NCBI GenBank assembly: GCA_903909815.1
Contig: CAIVXG010000073.1
Location: 1-39,436, forward strand
DNA length: 39,436 nt
Direction of reading: 5' to 3'
Origin: an uncultured beta proteobacterium
GTDB taxonomy: Bacteria; Pseudomonadota; Gammaproteobacteria; Burkholderiales; Burkholderiaceae_C
Shown here: positions 8,108 to 15,999 of the stretch, in pieces
Layout of the letters: each line of letters begins with the position of its first letter
Numbering within the stretch: position 1 is the stretch's first letter
Notes under the pieces: generated by a model
Databases searched by the model: none
What the model was told of the DNA's origin: nothing
The model's input: the letters and a program-made list of their open reading frames with translations, nothing else
Program-made: the position numbers and the translations under genes

Positions 8108-8848
8108 ATGCTCAAGCTGGCCCTGCTTTTCCTGACAGCGCTGCTCTCATGCGGCACCCACGCGGCCGAGGGGCGCAAGCTGGCGCTGCTATCGGTCATG
8201 GGCGACAGCCTGACCGTGGTCACGCATCGGCCTGCCATCGGCAGCAGCATCGACAAGAACCAGCATGACGCCCTCAAGACCGGGGATGGCGTGATCGACA
8301 CCCTGGTGCTGAATGAAGCCGTCGCCGCAATCCAGCGGGCCGGGTTGCACAACGCCGCCGAGGTGCAGGCGCTGAGCTACCCCGGCGCGCACGGCAGCGC
8401 AGCCTGGTTTGAAGGAAAGAAGTTCACGCCGACCGCCGATCTGGCTGCGGCACTGGCCCAAACATCTGCCACCCATTTGCTGCTGATCCAGGCCCAGCGC
8501 TCCCCGTCCATGCTCAAGGCACGCAACGCCAGCCTGGGCAGCGGCTACCTGGAAGGTCTGGGCTTTTACATCGACCGCGAGCTGAAGATGCGGCGCTCCG
8601 ACAACGGCCAGGTAGGGGTTGGCTTCCTCGCACCCTATGCCTACATCAAGCTGCAGTTGATCAATCTTGCCAGCGGCGAGACCGAGCGCGAGCAGGTCAT
8701 GACGGCCAGCGGCACCATCTCCGCGGCCAAGAACCCCGAGGGCGACGATCCGTGGAACGCGCTGGACGCGGCACAAAAGATGGCCGCGATCCGTCGCCTG
8801 CTGCGTGGCGAATTGAACCGGGCGCTGCCCGAATTGCTGCAGCGCTGA
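8108..8848 (+). CDS. Exported protein of unknown function
   Basis: I do not recognise this 246-residue protein. It opens with a clear signal peptide: MLK, a leucine-rich core, then THA-AEG, suggesting cleavage near residue 20. LLSC at about 12-15 is a poor lipobox, so a lipoprotein is less likely. The mature part contains one cysteine-free domain with alternating hydrophobic stretches, including THLLLIQAQ and AYIKLQLINLASGE, which suggests an alpha/beta fold in the periplasm. The phrase VMGDSLTVV near the N-terminus recalls an SGNH hydrolase block, but the other hydrolase blocks are absent. It stands 60 bases before dinB on the same strand. Confidence 0.65.
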   Translation: MLKLALLFLTALLSCGTHAAEGRKLALLSVMGDSLTVVTHRPAIGSSIDKNQHDALKTGDGVIDTLVLNEAVAAIQRAGLHNAAEVQALSYPGAHGSAAWFEGKKFTPTADLAAALAQTSATHLLLIQAQRSPSMLKARNASLGSGYLEGLGFYIDRELKMRRSDNGQVGVGFLAPYAYIKLQLINLASGETEREQVMTASGTISAAKNPEGDDPWNALDAAQKMAAIRRLLRGELNRALPELLQR

Positions 8849-8895
8849 ACGACGCCGCTGCGAGCCACGTCCGCTCGCCCGCAGCCTGATCCCGC

Positions 8896-8901
8896 TATGC
8901 T
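8896..8901 (+). promoter_or_regulatory. Possible -10 element placed for a leaderless dinB transcript
   Basis: TATGCT ends seven bases before GTG 8908. If it is a real -10 box, transcription would start at or next to the start codon, and I see no ribosome-binding site. No good -35 box was found, and no LexA box could be recognised here. Confidence 0.3.
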
Positions 8902-8907
8902 AGTCAT

Positions 8908-10137
8908 GTGAGCTCACCCGCCCCCCCCATCCGTCGCATCGCCCATCTGGACATGGACGCCTTTTACGCGTCCGTGGAACTGCTGCGCTATCCGCAGCTC
9001 AAGGGCCTGCCGGTGGTGATCGGCGGGGGCAGACGCGCCGTGGACGTGGCGATTGCACCCGCTCAGGAGGCACAGCCGCTGCGCGAAATCCCGGTGTCGC
9101 AGTTTCCCCTGCTCAAGGACTACACCGGGCGCGGCGTCATCACGACGGCCACCTACGCCGCGCGCCAGTTCGGAGTGGGCTCCGCCATGGGGCTGATGAA
9201 AGCGGCCAAGCTGTGCCCGCAAGCCATCATCCTGCCGGTGGATTTTCCCGAATACCACCGCTACTCGCGCTGGTTCAAGTCGGTCATCACCGAGATCGCC
9301 CCGGTGATGCAGGACCGTGGCGTGGACGAGGTCTATATCGACTTCACGAGCGTTCCCGGCGGCCAGCGCGAGGGCGGACGCGTGCTGGCGCGCCTGATCC
9401 AGAAATCGATCTTCGACGCCACGGGACTGACCTGCTCGGTCGGCGTGGCGCCGAACAAGTTGCTGGCCAAGATGGCAAGTGAATTCAACAAGCCCAATGG
9501 CATTTCCATCGTGCTGGCGCAGCACCTGGAGACCTTGATCTGGCCGCTGGCGTGCCGCAAGATCAACGGCATCGGACCCAAGGCCGACGAGCGGCTTCAA
9601 GCGCTGGGCATCAAGACCATTGGAGAACTCGCCGCGAAGGAATTGCCCTGGCTGATCGAGCACTTCGGCAAAGCCACCGGCGCCTGGATGTTTGACGCTT
9701 CTCACGGCCGGGACGACAGGGAACTGAGCCTGGACAGCGAGCCCGTGTCCATCAGCCGCGAGACCACCTTCGAGCGCGATTTGCACGCGGTGCGCGACAA
9801 GGCCGAGCTCGGCGCCGTGTTCACCCGGCTGTGCGAACAGGTCGCCTGCGACCTGCAGCGCAAGGGCTACCTTGGACGGACCATAGGCATCAAGCTGCGC
9901 TTTGATGATTTCAAGGGTGTGACACGCGACCAGACACTGGACCATTACGTGGCCGACGCCAAGTCGATCCGGGCCGCCGCCGGCCAGGCGCTCAAGCGCG
10001 CGCCGCTCAGGCAGCGCCTGCGCCTGCTGGGCGTGCGCGTCGGCGCCCTGATCAAGGAAGACGACGCCAGGCGTTACAGTGACAGAAAGGACACACCACA
10101 CCATGAACACAATGCAGAGCTTTTCCCTGACGATTGA
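8908..10137 (+). CDS. dinB: DNA polymerase IV (Y-family)
   Basis: The 409-residue protein is a Y-family translesion polymerase. The palm motif HLDMDAFYASVE carries catalytic Asp15, and RGVDEVYIDFT carries Asp140 and Glu141. The block VITTATYAARQFGV with GSAMGLMKAAKLCP is the fingers region. SVGVAPNKLLAKMASEFNKPNG is the conserved thumb-side segment, and a helix-hairpin-helix (KINGIGPKADERLQALGI) follows near 220-240. A little-finger domain occupies the C-terminal third. A loop of about 30 residues after VVIGGGRR is longer than in E. coli, which is common in betaproteobacteria. No beta-clamp motif was verified. The start is GTG 8908. The last 35 bases overlap the following crotonase gene. Confidence 0.93.
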   Translation: MSSPAPPIRRIAHLDMDAFYASVELLRYPQLKGLPVVIGGGRRAVDVAIAPAQEAQPLREIPVSQFPLLKDYTGRGVITTATYAARQFGVGSAMGLMKAAKLCPQAIILPVDFPEYHRYSRWFKSVITEIAPVMQDRGVDEVYIDFTSVPGGQREGGRVLARLIQKSIFDATGLTCSVGVAPNKLLAKMASEFNKPNGISIVLAQHLETLIWPLACRKINGIGPKADERLQALGIKTIGELAAKELPWLIEHFGKATGAWMFDASHGRDDRELSLDSEPVSISRETTFERDLHAVRDKAELGAVFTRLCEQVACDLQRKGYLGRTIGIKLRFDDFKGVTRDQTLDHYVADAKSIRAAAGQALKRAPLRQRLRLLGVRVGALIKEDDARRYSDRKDTPHHEHNAELFPDD

Positions 10138-10939
10138 GCAGCACGTCGCGCACCTGGTACTGAGCCGCCCGGACGCCTTCAACACCATGGGCCCGACCTT
10201 CTGGCGCGAGCTCGACGCGGTGCTGGCGCAGCTGCACGCCAGCGGCGAGGCGCGGGTGCTGCTGATCTCCAGCACCGGCAAGCACTTCAGCGCGGGCATG
10301 GCGCTGGAAACTTTCAGCGCTTCCCCTTTGGAGGATCAAAGCGCGCAGGGTCGCGCCGCGGTGTTCGACCTGCTGGGCGACATGCAGGCGACCTTCACCA
10401 AGCTGGAAACCCTGCGCATGCCGGTGATCGCTGCCATCCAGGGCGGCTGCATCGGCGGCGCGGTGGACATGGTGAGCGCCTGCTGCATCCGTTACGCCAC
10501 CACCGAGGCCTTCTTCTGCATCCAGGAAATCAACATCGGCATGGTGGCCGACGTGGGCACGCTGCAAAGGCTGCCCAAGCTCATTCCCCTGGCGGTGGTG
10601 AAGGAGCTGGCCTATACGGGTCGGCGCCTGGGTGCGGCCAAGGCGCTGGGCTACGGTCTGGTGAACGAGGTGTTCGATTCACATCAAGCCATGCTGGCCG
10701 CGGCGCTGCAGTGCGCGCAGGAGATTGCAGCCAAGCCGCCGGTGGCGATCTGGGGCACGAAGCAGGCCATTCACTACGCGCGCGACCACTCGGTGGACGA
10801 TGCGCTCAAGCAGATGGGCTGGCTGCAGGGCGCGATCTGGAGCAACGCCAACGTGCGCGAAGCGGTGACGGCGATGAAGGAAAAACGCGCCGGAAAGTTT
10901 GAAGACCTGGCGCCGCTGCAATCGTTCAGGGATCTCTGA
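10103..10939 (+). CDS. Crotonase-fold dienoyl-CoA isomerase-like protein
   Basis: This 278-residue protein belongs to the enoyl-CoA hydratase/isomerase family. The CoA-binding oxyanion block is STGKHFSAGMALE (about 57-69). The second block is AAIQGGCIGGAVDMVSACCIRYAT. Asp122, Glu142 and Asp150 have the 20- and 8-residue spacing of the three acidic residues of mammalian ECH1, a delta3,5-delta2,4-dienoyl-CoA isomerase. The context VADVGTLQRLPKLI also matches that subgroup. It would act in beta-oxidation of unsaturated fatty acids. Translation probably starts at ATG 10103, inside dinB; GTG 10079 is an alternative. An AAAGGA at 10085-10090 is rather far from the ATG. Coupling to dinB is likely. 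Confidence 0.88.
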   Translation: MNTMQSFSLTIEQHVAHLVLSRPDAFNTMGPTFWRELDAVLAQLHASGEARVLLISSTGKHFSAGMALETFSASPLEDQSAQGRAAVFDLLGDMQATFTKLETLRMPVIAAIQGGCIGGAVDMVSACCIRYATTEAFFCIQEINIGMVADVGTLQRLPKLIPLAVVKELAYTGRRLGAAKALGYGLVNEVFDSHQAMLAAALQCAQEIAAKPPVAIWGTKQAIHYARDHSVDDALKQMGWLQGAIWSNANVREAVTAMKEKRAGKFEDLAPLQSFRDL

Positions 10940-10961
10940 CGCTGGCGCGAAAATCCATCTG

Positions 10962-11048
10962 ATTCGTCATTGCGAGCGCAACGAAGCAGTCCAGGCTGTT
11001 GGTATTCAGGCATGGATCGCCACAGCCTACGGCCTCGCGATGACGAAA
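10962..11048. repeat. Dispersed palindromic repeat, copy 1
   Basis: This imperfect palindrome opens ATTCGTCATTGCGAG and closes CTCGCGATGACGAAA. It fills the gap between the convergent crotonase and queF genes, where its stem could stop transcription from both sides. Related copies lie at 14216, 23337 and 25834. Confidence 0.75.
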
Positions 11049-11052
11049 ATCC

Positions 11053-11901
11053 CTATTGCCGCGCTGTGCGGATATTGGCCGGCAGCGGCTGCGGGCTGCT
11101 GGTGCGAAACGGGTTGATATCCAGGCCGCCGCGGCGCGTATAGCGGGCATAAACGCTCAGCTTGTGCGGCTGACAGCGCGTCCACAGGTCCATGTAGATG
11201 CGCTCCACGCACTGCTCGTGAAACTCGTTGTGGTTGCGAAAACTCACCAGGTATTGCAACAAGCCCTCCTGCTCGATCTGCGGCCCGGTGTAGCTGATCT
11301 GCACACTGGCCCAGTCGGGCTGTCCCGTGACCAGGCAGTTGCTCTTGAGCAGGTTGGAGCACAGCACTTCACTCACCGGTGCCTCGTCCTTGTTGGACTT
11401 CAGTAGTTCCGGCGCCGGGGTGTAGCGCGTGCAATCGATGTCCAGACGGTCCAGGTTCAGGCCGTCGATTTCGTGTATCGGTTCGCGGTCGAACATGTCG
11501 GGCAGCAGCAACTTCACACCCACGCTGGACTGCAGCACGCCGCCGCGCCACACGGCCTCGCTGATGTCGGTGCGGATGCGCTCGCGAACGGCCTGCGCGT
11601 CGGTGAAGCGGCTGTTGGTGAAGCTGTTGAGGTAGAGCTTGAACGACTTGCTCTCGACGATGTGCGTCGATTCGCAGGGCACGGTGATGTGCGCCAGCGC
11701 CACCTGGGGCTTGCCGCGCGGATTCAACCAGCTCAGCTCAAACGCGGTCCACAGGTCAGCGCCCAGAAATGGCAAGCCAGCGCTGATGCCGACCTCGGCC
11801 CGCTTGGTCGCGCGGGAAATGGGGAACAGCAGGCTCGCGTCGTACTGATCGACGTAGGGCGCCGGCCTGCCCAAGGGGGAATGCTCTGGAGTGTGGTTCA
11901 T
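11053..11901 (-). CDS. queF: NADPH-dependent 7-cyano-7-deazaguanine reductase
   Basis: The 282-residue protein is a bimodular (YqcD-type) QueF, the same length as the E. coli enzyme. It reduces preQ0 to preQ1 in queuosine synthesis. The substrate-binding QueF motif is [12 protein letters not shown] (about 83-94). Cys189 in [11 protein letters not shown] is the nucleophile that forms the thioimide, Asp196 is the acid, and HEQC with His228 and Glu229 lies in the binding pocket, each one position off the E. coli numbers. The start overlaps the stop of the upstream hydrolase gene as ATGA (11898-11901), so it is the last gene of a minus-strand operon. No queC, queD or queE is in the window. Confidence 0.95.
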   Translation of the reverse strand: MNHTPEHSPLGRPAPYVDQYDASLLFPISRATKRAEVGISAGLPFLGADLWTAFELSWLNPRGKPQVALAHITVPCESTHIVESKSFKLYLNSFTNSRFTDAQAVRERIRTDISEAVWRGGVLQSSVGVKLLLPDMFDREPIHEIDGLNLDRLDIDCTRYTPAPELLKSNKDEAPVSEVLCSNLLKSNCLVTGQPDWASVQISYTGPQIEQEGLLQYLVSFRNHNEFHEQCVERIYMDLWTRCQPHKLSVYARYTRRGGLDINPFRTSSPQPLPANIRTARQ

Positions 11902-12815
11902 GGTGCAGGCATGGGGCCACTGTCGGCCTGTTTCAAAAAAGGGATGAGCTCACCCAGCAACCAGTTCACCACGGGGCTGGGCAAATCGTGGCCCATGCCT
12001 TCGAGCCCGACCAGGCGGGCCCCCGCAATGCGCCTGGCCGTGTCGGCGCCGCAGGCATAGGGAACGAGTGGATCGTGTTTGCCGTGCAACACCAGCGTGG
12101 GGCAGCGGATGGCCGCGAGTTCATTGGCACGACCGGTGTCGCTCACCACCGCCAAGAGCTGGCGCAGCGTGCCTGCAGGTGAATAGCTGCGCTGCACCTG
12201 GGTCGTGATGAGCGTGCGCAGTTCGTTTTGTGGCGTCTGGAAATCCGGGCTGCCAATGGCGTTGAACAGCTTGGTCAGATGCTCCACCACAGCGCGCTCA
12301 CCCTTGCCGCCAGGGCGCCCCAGCAAGGCGCGAAGCACCTTTGGCTGTGCCTGGGGCAGACCGGCGGCGCCACTGCTGCTCATGATGCTGGTCAAAGTCA
12401 GGACCCGATCCGGTGCAGCCAGGGCCACGCGCTGGGCGATCATGCCGCCCATGCTCACCCCCACTACGTGGGCGCTCTTCAGATGCAAGGCATCCAGCAC
12501 AGCCAGCGCGTCCTCCGCCATATCGGCGAGCGTATACGAGGATCGGGGCTTGAAGCCCAGTTTGTGCTTGAGCGATTCCCAAAGTACGTTGGGCTGACCG
12601 AGGTGGTCCAGATGCTGACTCAAGCCGGCATCGCGGTTGTCGAACCGTAGCACGCGGTAGCCCGCGTCCAACAGGCCCTGCACCAGGGCGCCAGGCCAGG
12701 CGATCAACTGCATTCCCAGTCCCATGATGAGCAGCACGGCTGGACGCTGCGCTCCGAATTCACCGGCGCCGCTGTCCTCCACTTCGAGGATGATCGAATT
12801 GCCCGCTATTTGCAT
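11898..12815 (-). CDS. Alpha/beta hydrolase
   Basis: A 305-residue alpha/beta hydrolase-fold protein. The oxyanion strand is [14 protein letters not shown]. The nucleophile elbow is GVSMGG with Ser121. The likely catalytic acid is Asp248 in [10 protein letters not shown], and the base is His276 in EGMGHDLP, so the triad is complete. A cap region of about 70 residues precedes the acid. The [11 protein letters not shown] segment after FDNRD is typical of the group related to aclacinomycin methylesterase (RdmC) and 3-oxoadipate enol-lactonase-like esterases, but the substrate is unknown. ATG 12815 lies two bases after the yaaA stop; an upstream in-frame start at 12845 would overlap yaaA. It overlaps queF by four bases. 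Confidence 0.85.
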   Translation of the reverse strand: MQIAGNSIILEVEDSGAGEFGAQRPAVLLIMGLGMQLIAWPGALVQGLLDAGYRVLRFDNRDAGLSQHLDHLGQPNVLWESLKHKLGFKPRSSYTLADMAEDALAVLDALHLKSAHVVGVSMGGMIAQRVALAAPDRVLTLTSIMSSSGAAGLPQAQPKVLRALLGRPGGKGERAVVEHLTKLFNAIGSPDFQTPQNELRTLITTQVQRSYSPAGTLRQLLAVVSDTGRANELAAIRCPTLVLHGKHDPLVPYACGADTARRIAGARLVGLEGMGHDLPSPVVNWLLGELIPFLKQADSGPMPAP

Positions 12816-12817
12816 GC

Positions 12818-13591
12818 TCAGGCGCCCTGGCGGCGAAACACCCACCGGTCCGGGGTAGAGGCGGCGGCGGCGAAGGCGTAGCCCTCGCTGTCAAAGCCTT
12901 GCAACTGCTGCGGCAGGGTGACGCGCTGCGTCACCGCGTAGCGCGCCATCAAGCCCCGGGCGCGCTTGGCAAAGAAGCTGATCACCTTGTACTTGCCATT
13001 CTTGCAGTCTTCGAACACGCATTCCAGCACGCGAACCTTGAGCGTCTTGCGATCAACCGCCTTGAAGTATTCCTGCGAAGCCAGGTTCACGATCACCGGC
13101 GACTTGTCGGCGCCCAGGCGCTGGTTCAAATACTGCGCGATCTGCGTGTTCCAGAACTTGTACAGATTGCTGCCACGGGGCGTGGCCAGGCTTGTCCCCA
13201 TCTCCAGCCGGTAGGCTTGCATCCGGTCCAGCGGGCGCAGCACACCGTAAAGGCCGCTCAGGATGGCCAGATGCTGCTGGGCCCACTGCAGATCCGCTTC
13301 GCTCAACGACCTCGCATCCAAGCCGCCATAAACGTCGCCGTCAAAAGCCAGCACGGCCTGACGCGAATTCTTCGCCGTGAACTTGGGAACCCAGTCCGCG
13401 TAGCGCTGCACATTGAGCTTGGCCAGGGCCTGGCTCAAATCCATCAGCTCCGCGACCTGCTGTGTCGACAGGGTCTGCAACAGCGCGATGAGTTCGGCCG
13501 ACTGTGCCGCAAAGCTCGGCAGGCTGTGCTGTTTGCACGCGATAGCAGACTCGTAGTCAAGCGACTTGGCGGGGGAAAGCAGAAACAGCAT
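12818..13591 (-). CDS. yaaA: Peroxide stress protein YaaA
   Basis: The 257-residue protein matches the YaaA (DUF328/UPF0246) family over its length, including the start MLFLLSPAKSLDYE and the blocks AFDGDVYGGLDARSLS, LSGLYGVLRPLD and NLASQEYFKAV. E. coli YaaA limits intracellular free iron during hydrogen peroxide stress, is induced by OxyR, and has a DNA-binding fold. The gene sits six bases after DUF3501 and two bases before the hydrolase, so it is well inside an operon. Its place downstream of rubrerythrin supports an oxidative-stress role for the whole cluster. Confidence 0.93.
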   Translation of the reverse strand: MLFLLSPAKSLDYESAIACKQHSLPSFAAQSAELIALLQTLSTQQVAELMDLSQALAKLNVQRYADWVPKFTAKNSRQAVLAFDGDVYGGLDARSLSEADLQWAQQHLAILSGLYGVLRPLDRMQAYRLEMGTSLATPRGSNLYKFWNTQIAQYLNQRLGADKSPVIVNLASQEYFKAVDRKTLKVRVLECVFEDCKNGKYKVISFFAKRARGLMARYAVTQRVTLPQQLQGFDSEGYAFAAAASTPDRWVFRRQGA

Positions 13592-13597
13592 GGGTAG

Positions 13598-14188
13598 CTA
13601 GGCCAGATCGCCGGCCAGCGCGGCCAGCGTATCAGCGGCGATGTTCACATGCGCCGGGTAGTCGCTGTGGTCGCAGCCGAGCTTGACGCCGGCACCGGCG
13701 CGCACGGCGGCACACATGGCGGGCGTGAGTTCGAAGCGCACAAAGTGCACGGCCGAGGTCTTCTCGTCGTTGGAACGCTCCAGGTCTTCGTCGGCGATGC
13801 CATAGACGCGGGCCTGGCCTTCGACTTCCACGAACCAGCGGTGCTCCACACCGATCAGGCGCGCGAGTTCGCGTTTGCGCTCATTCACATCGGGATATTC
13901 GAGCAGCACGGTGGCCTTCCAGTTGTGCCCTGTTGGCACCAATGCGACATAAGCGTCGATCTCCTGCTGGATGCCATCCTCCTCGAAAATCTTTTCGATG
14001 CGCAGCATCTCCTGGATCTGGTAGCGGATCGTGGCCTCGGACTCGAACTGGAAGCTCATGTGCTCGCCCAGGTGCACGCTGCGCAATCGGCGCTGCGCCA
14101 GCACCTCGTCCTTGTGCAGCTTGCGGTACTTGCTGTAGGCCTCGAGTGACATGAGGCTGTCAGGCGTGATGTGGCCGGTGATTTGCAT
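13598..14188 (-). CDS. DUF3501 family protein
   Basis: The 196-residue protein opens MQITGHITPDSLMSLEAYSK and contains RRLRSVHLGEHMSFQFESE and NWKATVLLEYPDVNERKREL, which are DUF3501 features. No enzymatic motif or membrane segment is visible. A C-terminal GCDHSDYPAHVNI holds the only cysteine, flanked by Asp and His, and might bind metal. Function is unknown. Genes of this family commonly accompany a rubrerythrin and a CCG-domain Fe-S protein, as here. It is followed after six bases by yaaA, so the two are cotranscribed. The 268-base gap to the upstream Fe-S gene is filled with repeats. Confidence 0.85.
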   Translation of the reverse strand: MQITGHITPDSLMSLEAYSKYRKLHKDEVLAQRRLRSVHLGEHMSFQFESEATIRYQIQEMLRIEKIFEEDGIQQEIDAYVALVPTGHNWKATVLLEYPDVNERKRELARLIGVEHRWFVEVEGQARVYGIADEDLERSNDEKTSAVHFVRFELTPAMCAAVRAGAGVKLGCDHSDYPAHVNIAADTLAALAGDLA

Positions 14189-14215
14189 GGTGTTCTCTCT
14201 GAAAATTGACTATAG

Positions 14216-14448
14216 GATTGTCATTGCGACGCTCGTGAATTCGTCATTGCGAGCCGCCTTTTTCGGACGGCGAAACTGCATGCTGGGCAGGAACACCCGA
14301 TTCGTCATTGCGCGGAGCGAAAGCGACGCGGCAATCCACGAGCACCGCTGCGGCCCGCCATGGACTGCCACGGCCTGCGGCCTCGCAGTGACGATGGTGC
14401 CTGCGGCCTCGCAGTGACGATGGCGCCTGCGGCCTCGCAGTGACAAGG
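14216..14448. repeat. Compound dispersed repeat, copy 2
   Basis: Three CGTCATTGCGAG-like left arms occur (near 14220, 14241 and 14302), the last with GGCAATCCA. They are followed by right arms ending CTCGCAGTGACG. It occupies nearly the whole gap between the Fe-S protein and DUF3501 genes and looks like repeated insertion or slippage of the same element. Confidence 0.7.
14373..14448. repeat. 26-base tandem repeat, about three units
   Basis: Units begin at 14373, 14399 and 14425, each starting GCCTGCGGCCTCGCAGTGAC. The first two end GATGGT and GATGGC; the third is a little shorter. It is a local amplification of the right arm of the dispersed repeat. Confidence 0.85.
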
Positions 14449-14456
14449 GCAACACT

Positions 14457-15806
14457 TCACGCCAGTCCATACGCTTCACGGATCAGCGTGAGCGGGTGTT
14501 TTTGCGGCGGGGCGCCAAGCTGGTTCACGTCGAAGCCCTGGGCGATGTGGTGGCCACCGAGCGGGCAGTCGCTGCTGATGACGTCGGGCAAGCCACCGTC
14601 CTTGTGGTTGGCCATGGCCTTGAACAGCGGCTTGCCAATCTTCATCGCCTGCTGGTGCGTGGCCTTCTTCACGCCGAACGTGCCGGCGTGGCCGGAGCAG
14701 CGCTCGTGCGTCTGCACACTGGTGCCAGGCACCATCTTCAACATCTCCTCGGTCTTCTTGCCGATGTTCTGGACCCGCCCGTGGCAGGGAATCTGGTAGC
14801 TTACCTTGCCCAGCGCGTGCGGGAATTCCACCTTCAGCAGGCCGTCGCGCTTGCGCGCCATCAGGTACTCAAACGGGTCCCACATGGCTTGCTTGACGAG
14901 TTGCACATCGGCCTCATCCGGGTACATCAGCGGCAGTTCCTGCTTGAACATCAGCGTGCAGCTGGGTACGGCGCTCAGGATGGCGTAGCCCTGTTTCGCG
15001 TAGCGCGCCAGCACCGGCATGTTGGCCTCCTTGCTGGCGTTGACGGCGTCCAGGTCACCCAGTTCCAGCTTGGGCATGCCGCAGCATTTCTCCTTCTCCA
15101 CCAAAACATAAGGCACTTCGTTGTGGTCCAGGATCTTCAGCAGATCGTGACCGATGCCGGGCTCGTTGTAGTTGACGAAGCAGGTGGCGAAGATGGCCAC
15201 CTTGCCCGGCGTCTTGTCGCCATCTTTTGCGGGGTAAGGCGACGACTCGGGCGCGCTTGAGCGGAACTTTTTCGTGGCCAGCTCGGGCAACCAGGCGTCC
15301 TTGTCCACGCCCAGGGTCTTCTCCATCAAACCACGCGCCATTGGCGTCTTGTTCACGGCGTTGGCCACCTGCACCACGATCGGAATGCCGGCGAACTGGC
15401 CGTGCAGGTCGGTGGACGCGAGAAACTTCTCGCCCATGCCGACTTCACCCTTCTTGAACTTGATCGCCTTGGCGCGCAGCATGGTGTGCGGAAAATCCAG
15501 GTTCCAGGCATGGGGCGGCGTGTAGGGACACTTGGTCATGTAGCACAGGTCGCACAGATAGCACTGGTCCACGACCTTCCAGAAGTCCTTCTTGTCGACG
15601 CCGTCGACCTCCATGGTCTTGCTCGCATCCACCAGGTCGAACAGCGTCGGAAAGGAGCCGCACAGGCTCACGCAGCGCCGGCAACCGTGGCAGATGTCGA
15701 AAATTCGTTCCATCTCGTGCAGCGCCGAGTCTTCATTGAAGAAGTCGGGGTTCTTCCAGTCCAGCGGATGCCGGGTCGGCGCCTGCAGATTGCCTTCGGT
15801 GGCCAT
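14457..15806 (-). CDS. Heterodisulfide-reductase-related Fe-S (CCG-domain) protein
   Basis: This 449-residue protein resembles GlpC/HdrD-type electron-transfer proteins. A ferredoxin-like region binds two [4Fe-4S] clusters. The first site has Cys39, 42, 45 and 49 in CHGCRRCVSLC; the second has Cys82, 85, 88 and 93 in CYLCDLCYMTKCPY. Two CCG-type domains follow. The first contains ATCFVNYNEPG and EKCCGMPKLELG (Cys209, 241, 242). The second contains PCHGRVQ, HERCSGHAG (one Cys of the CCG pair replaced by Ser) and SSDCPLGG. No membrane segment is present. It likely passes electrons to or from a soluble partner; the rubrerythrin upstream on the same strand is the obvious candidate. Acting as a glycolate- or glycerol-3-phosphate-oxidase subunit is less likely because no flavoprotein gene adjoins. 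Confidence 0.87.
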   Translation of the reverse strand: MATEGNLQAPTRHPLDWKNPDFFNEDSALHEMERIFDICHGCRRCVSLCGSFPTLFDLVDASKTMEVDGVDKKDFWKVVDQCYLCDLCYMTKCPYTPPHAWNLDFPHTMLRAKAIKFKKGEVGMGEKFLASTDLHGQFAGIPIVVQVANAVNKTPMARGLMEKTLGVDKDAWLPELATKKFRSSAPESSPYPAKDGDKTPGKVAIFATCFVNYNEPGIGHDLLKILDHNEVPYVLVEKEKCCGMPKLELGDLDAVNASKEANMPVLARYAKQGYAILSAVPSCTLMFKQELPLMYPDEADVQLVKQAMWDPFEYLMARKRDGLLKVEFPHALGKVSYQIPCHGRVQNIGKKTEEMLKMVPGTSVQTHERCSGHAGTFGVKKATHQQAMKIGKPLFKAMANHKDGGLPDVISSDCPLGGHHIAQGFDVNQLGAPPQKHPLTLIREAYGLA

Positions 15807-15825
15807 GATGTTTCCTTTGAATAGT

Positions 15826-15864
15826 TACGAAAAGATTCCAGACTCATCCTGAAAGCTTTTCGTA
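15826..15864. repeat. Inverted repeat before the Fe-S protein gene
   Basis: TACGAAAAG at 15826-15834 pairs perfectly with CTTTTCGTA at 15856-15864, a 9-base-pair stem with a 21-base loop. It lies about 20 bases upstream of the Fe-S protein start and might be an operator or a folded leader. Confidence 0.6.
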
Positions 15865-15918
15865 AATCGCCACGCCAGAAGCGGCGTAGCGAGCGGCTGT
15901 CAGCCTAGGCGCGGGTGC

Positions 15919-15959
15919 ATGGAAACCGGAGCGTACTAACCGTACGTGAGGATTTCCAT
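15919..15959. repeat. Two-part hairpin between rubrerythrin and Fe-S protein genes
   Basis: ATGGAAA at 15919-15925 pairs with TTTCCAT at 15953-15959, and inside it CGTAC at 15932-15936 pairs with GTACG at 15942-15946. There is no T-run for a classical terminator. It could protect or partly terminate the rubrerythrin message. Confidence 0.6.
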
Positions 15960-15999
15960 TCAGGACCCGCAACGACGGATCACAGCCGCGCAGTAGCCG

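Noticed and set aside
14373-14448. CRISPR-like short regular repeats
   Set aside because: The units are directly adjacent with no spacers and derive from a dispersed palindromic element; no cas genes are present.
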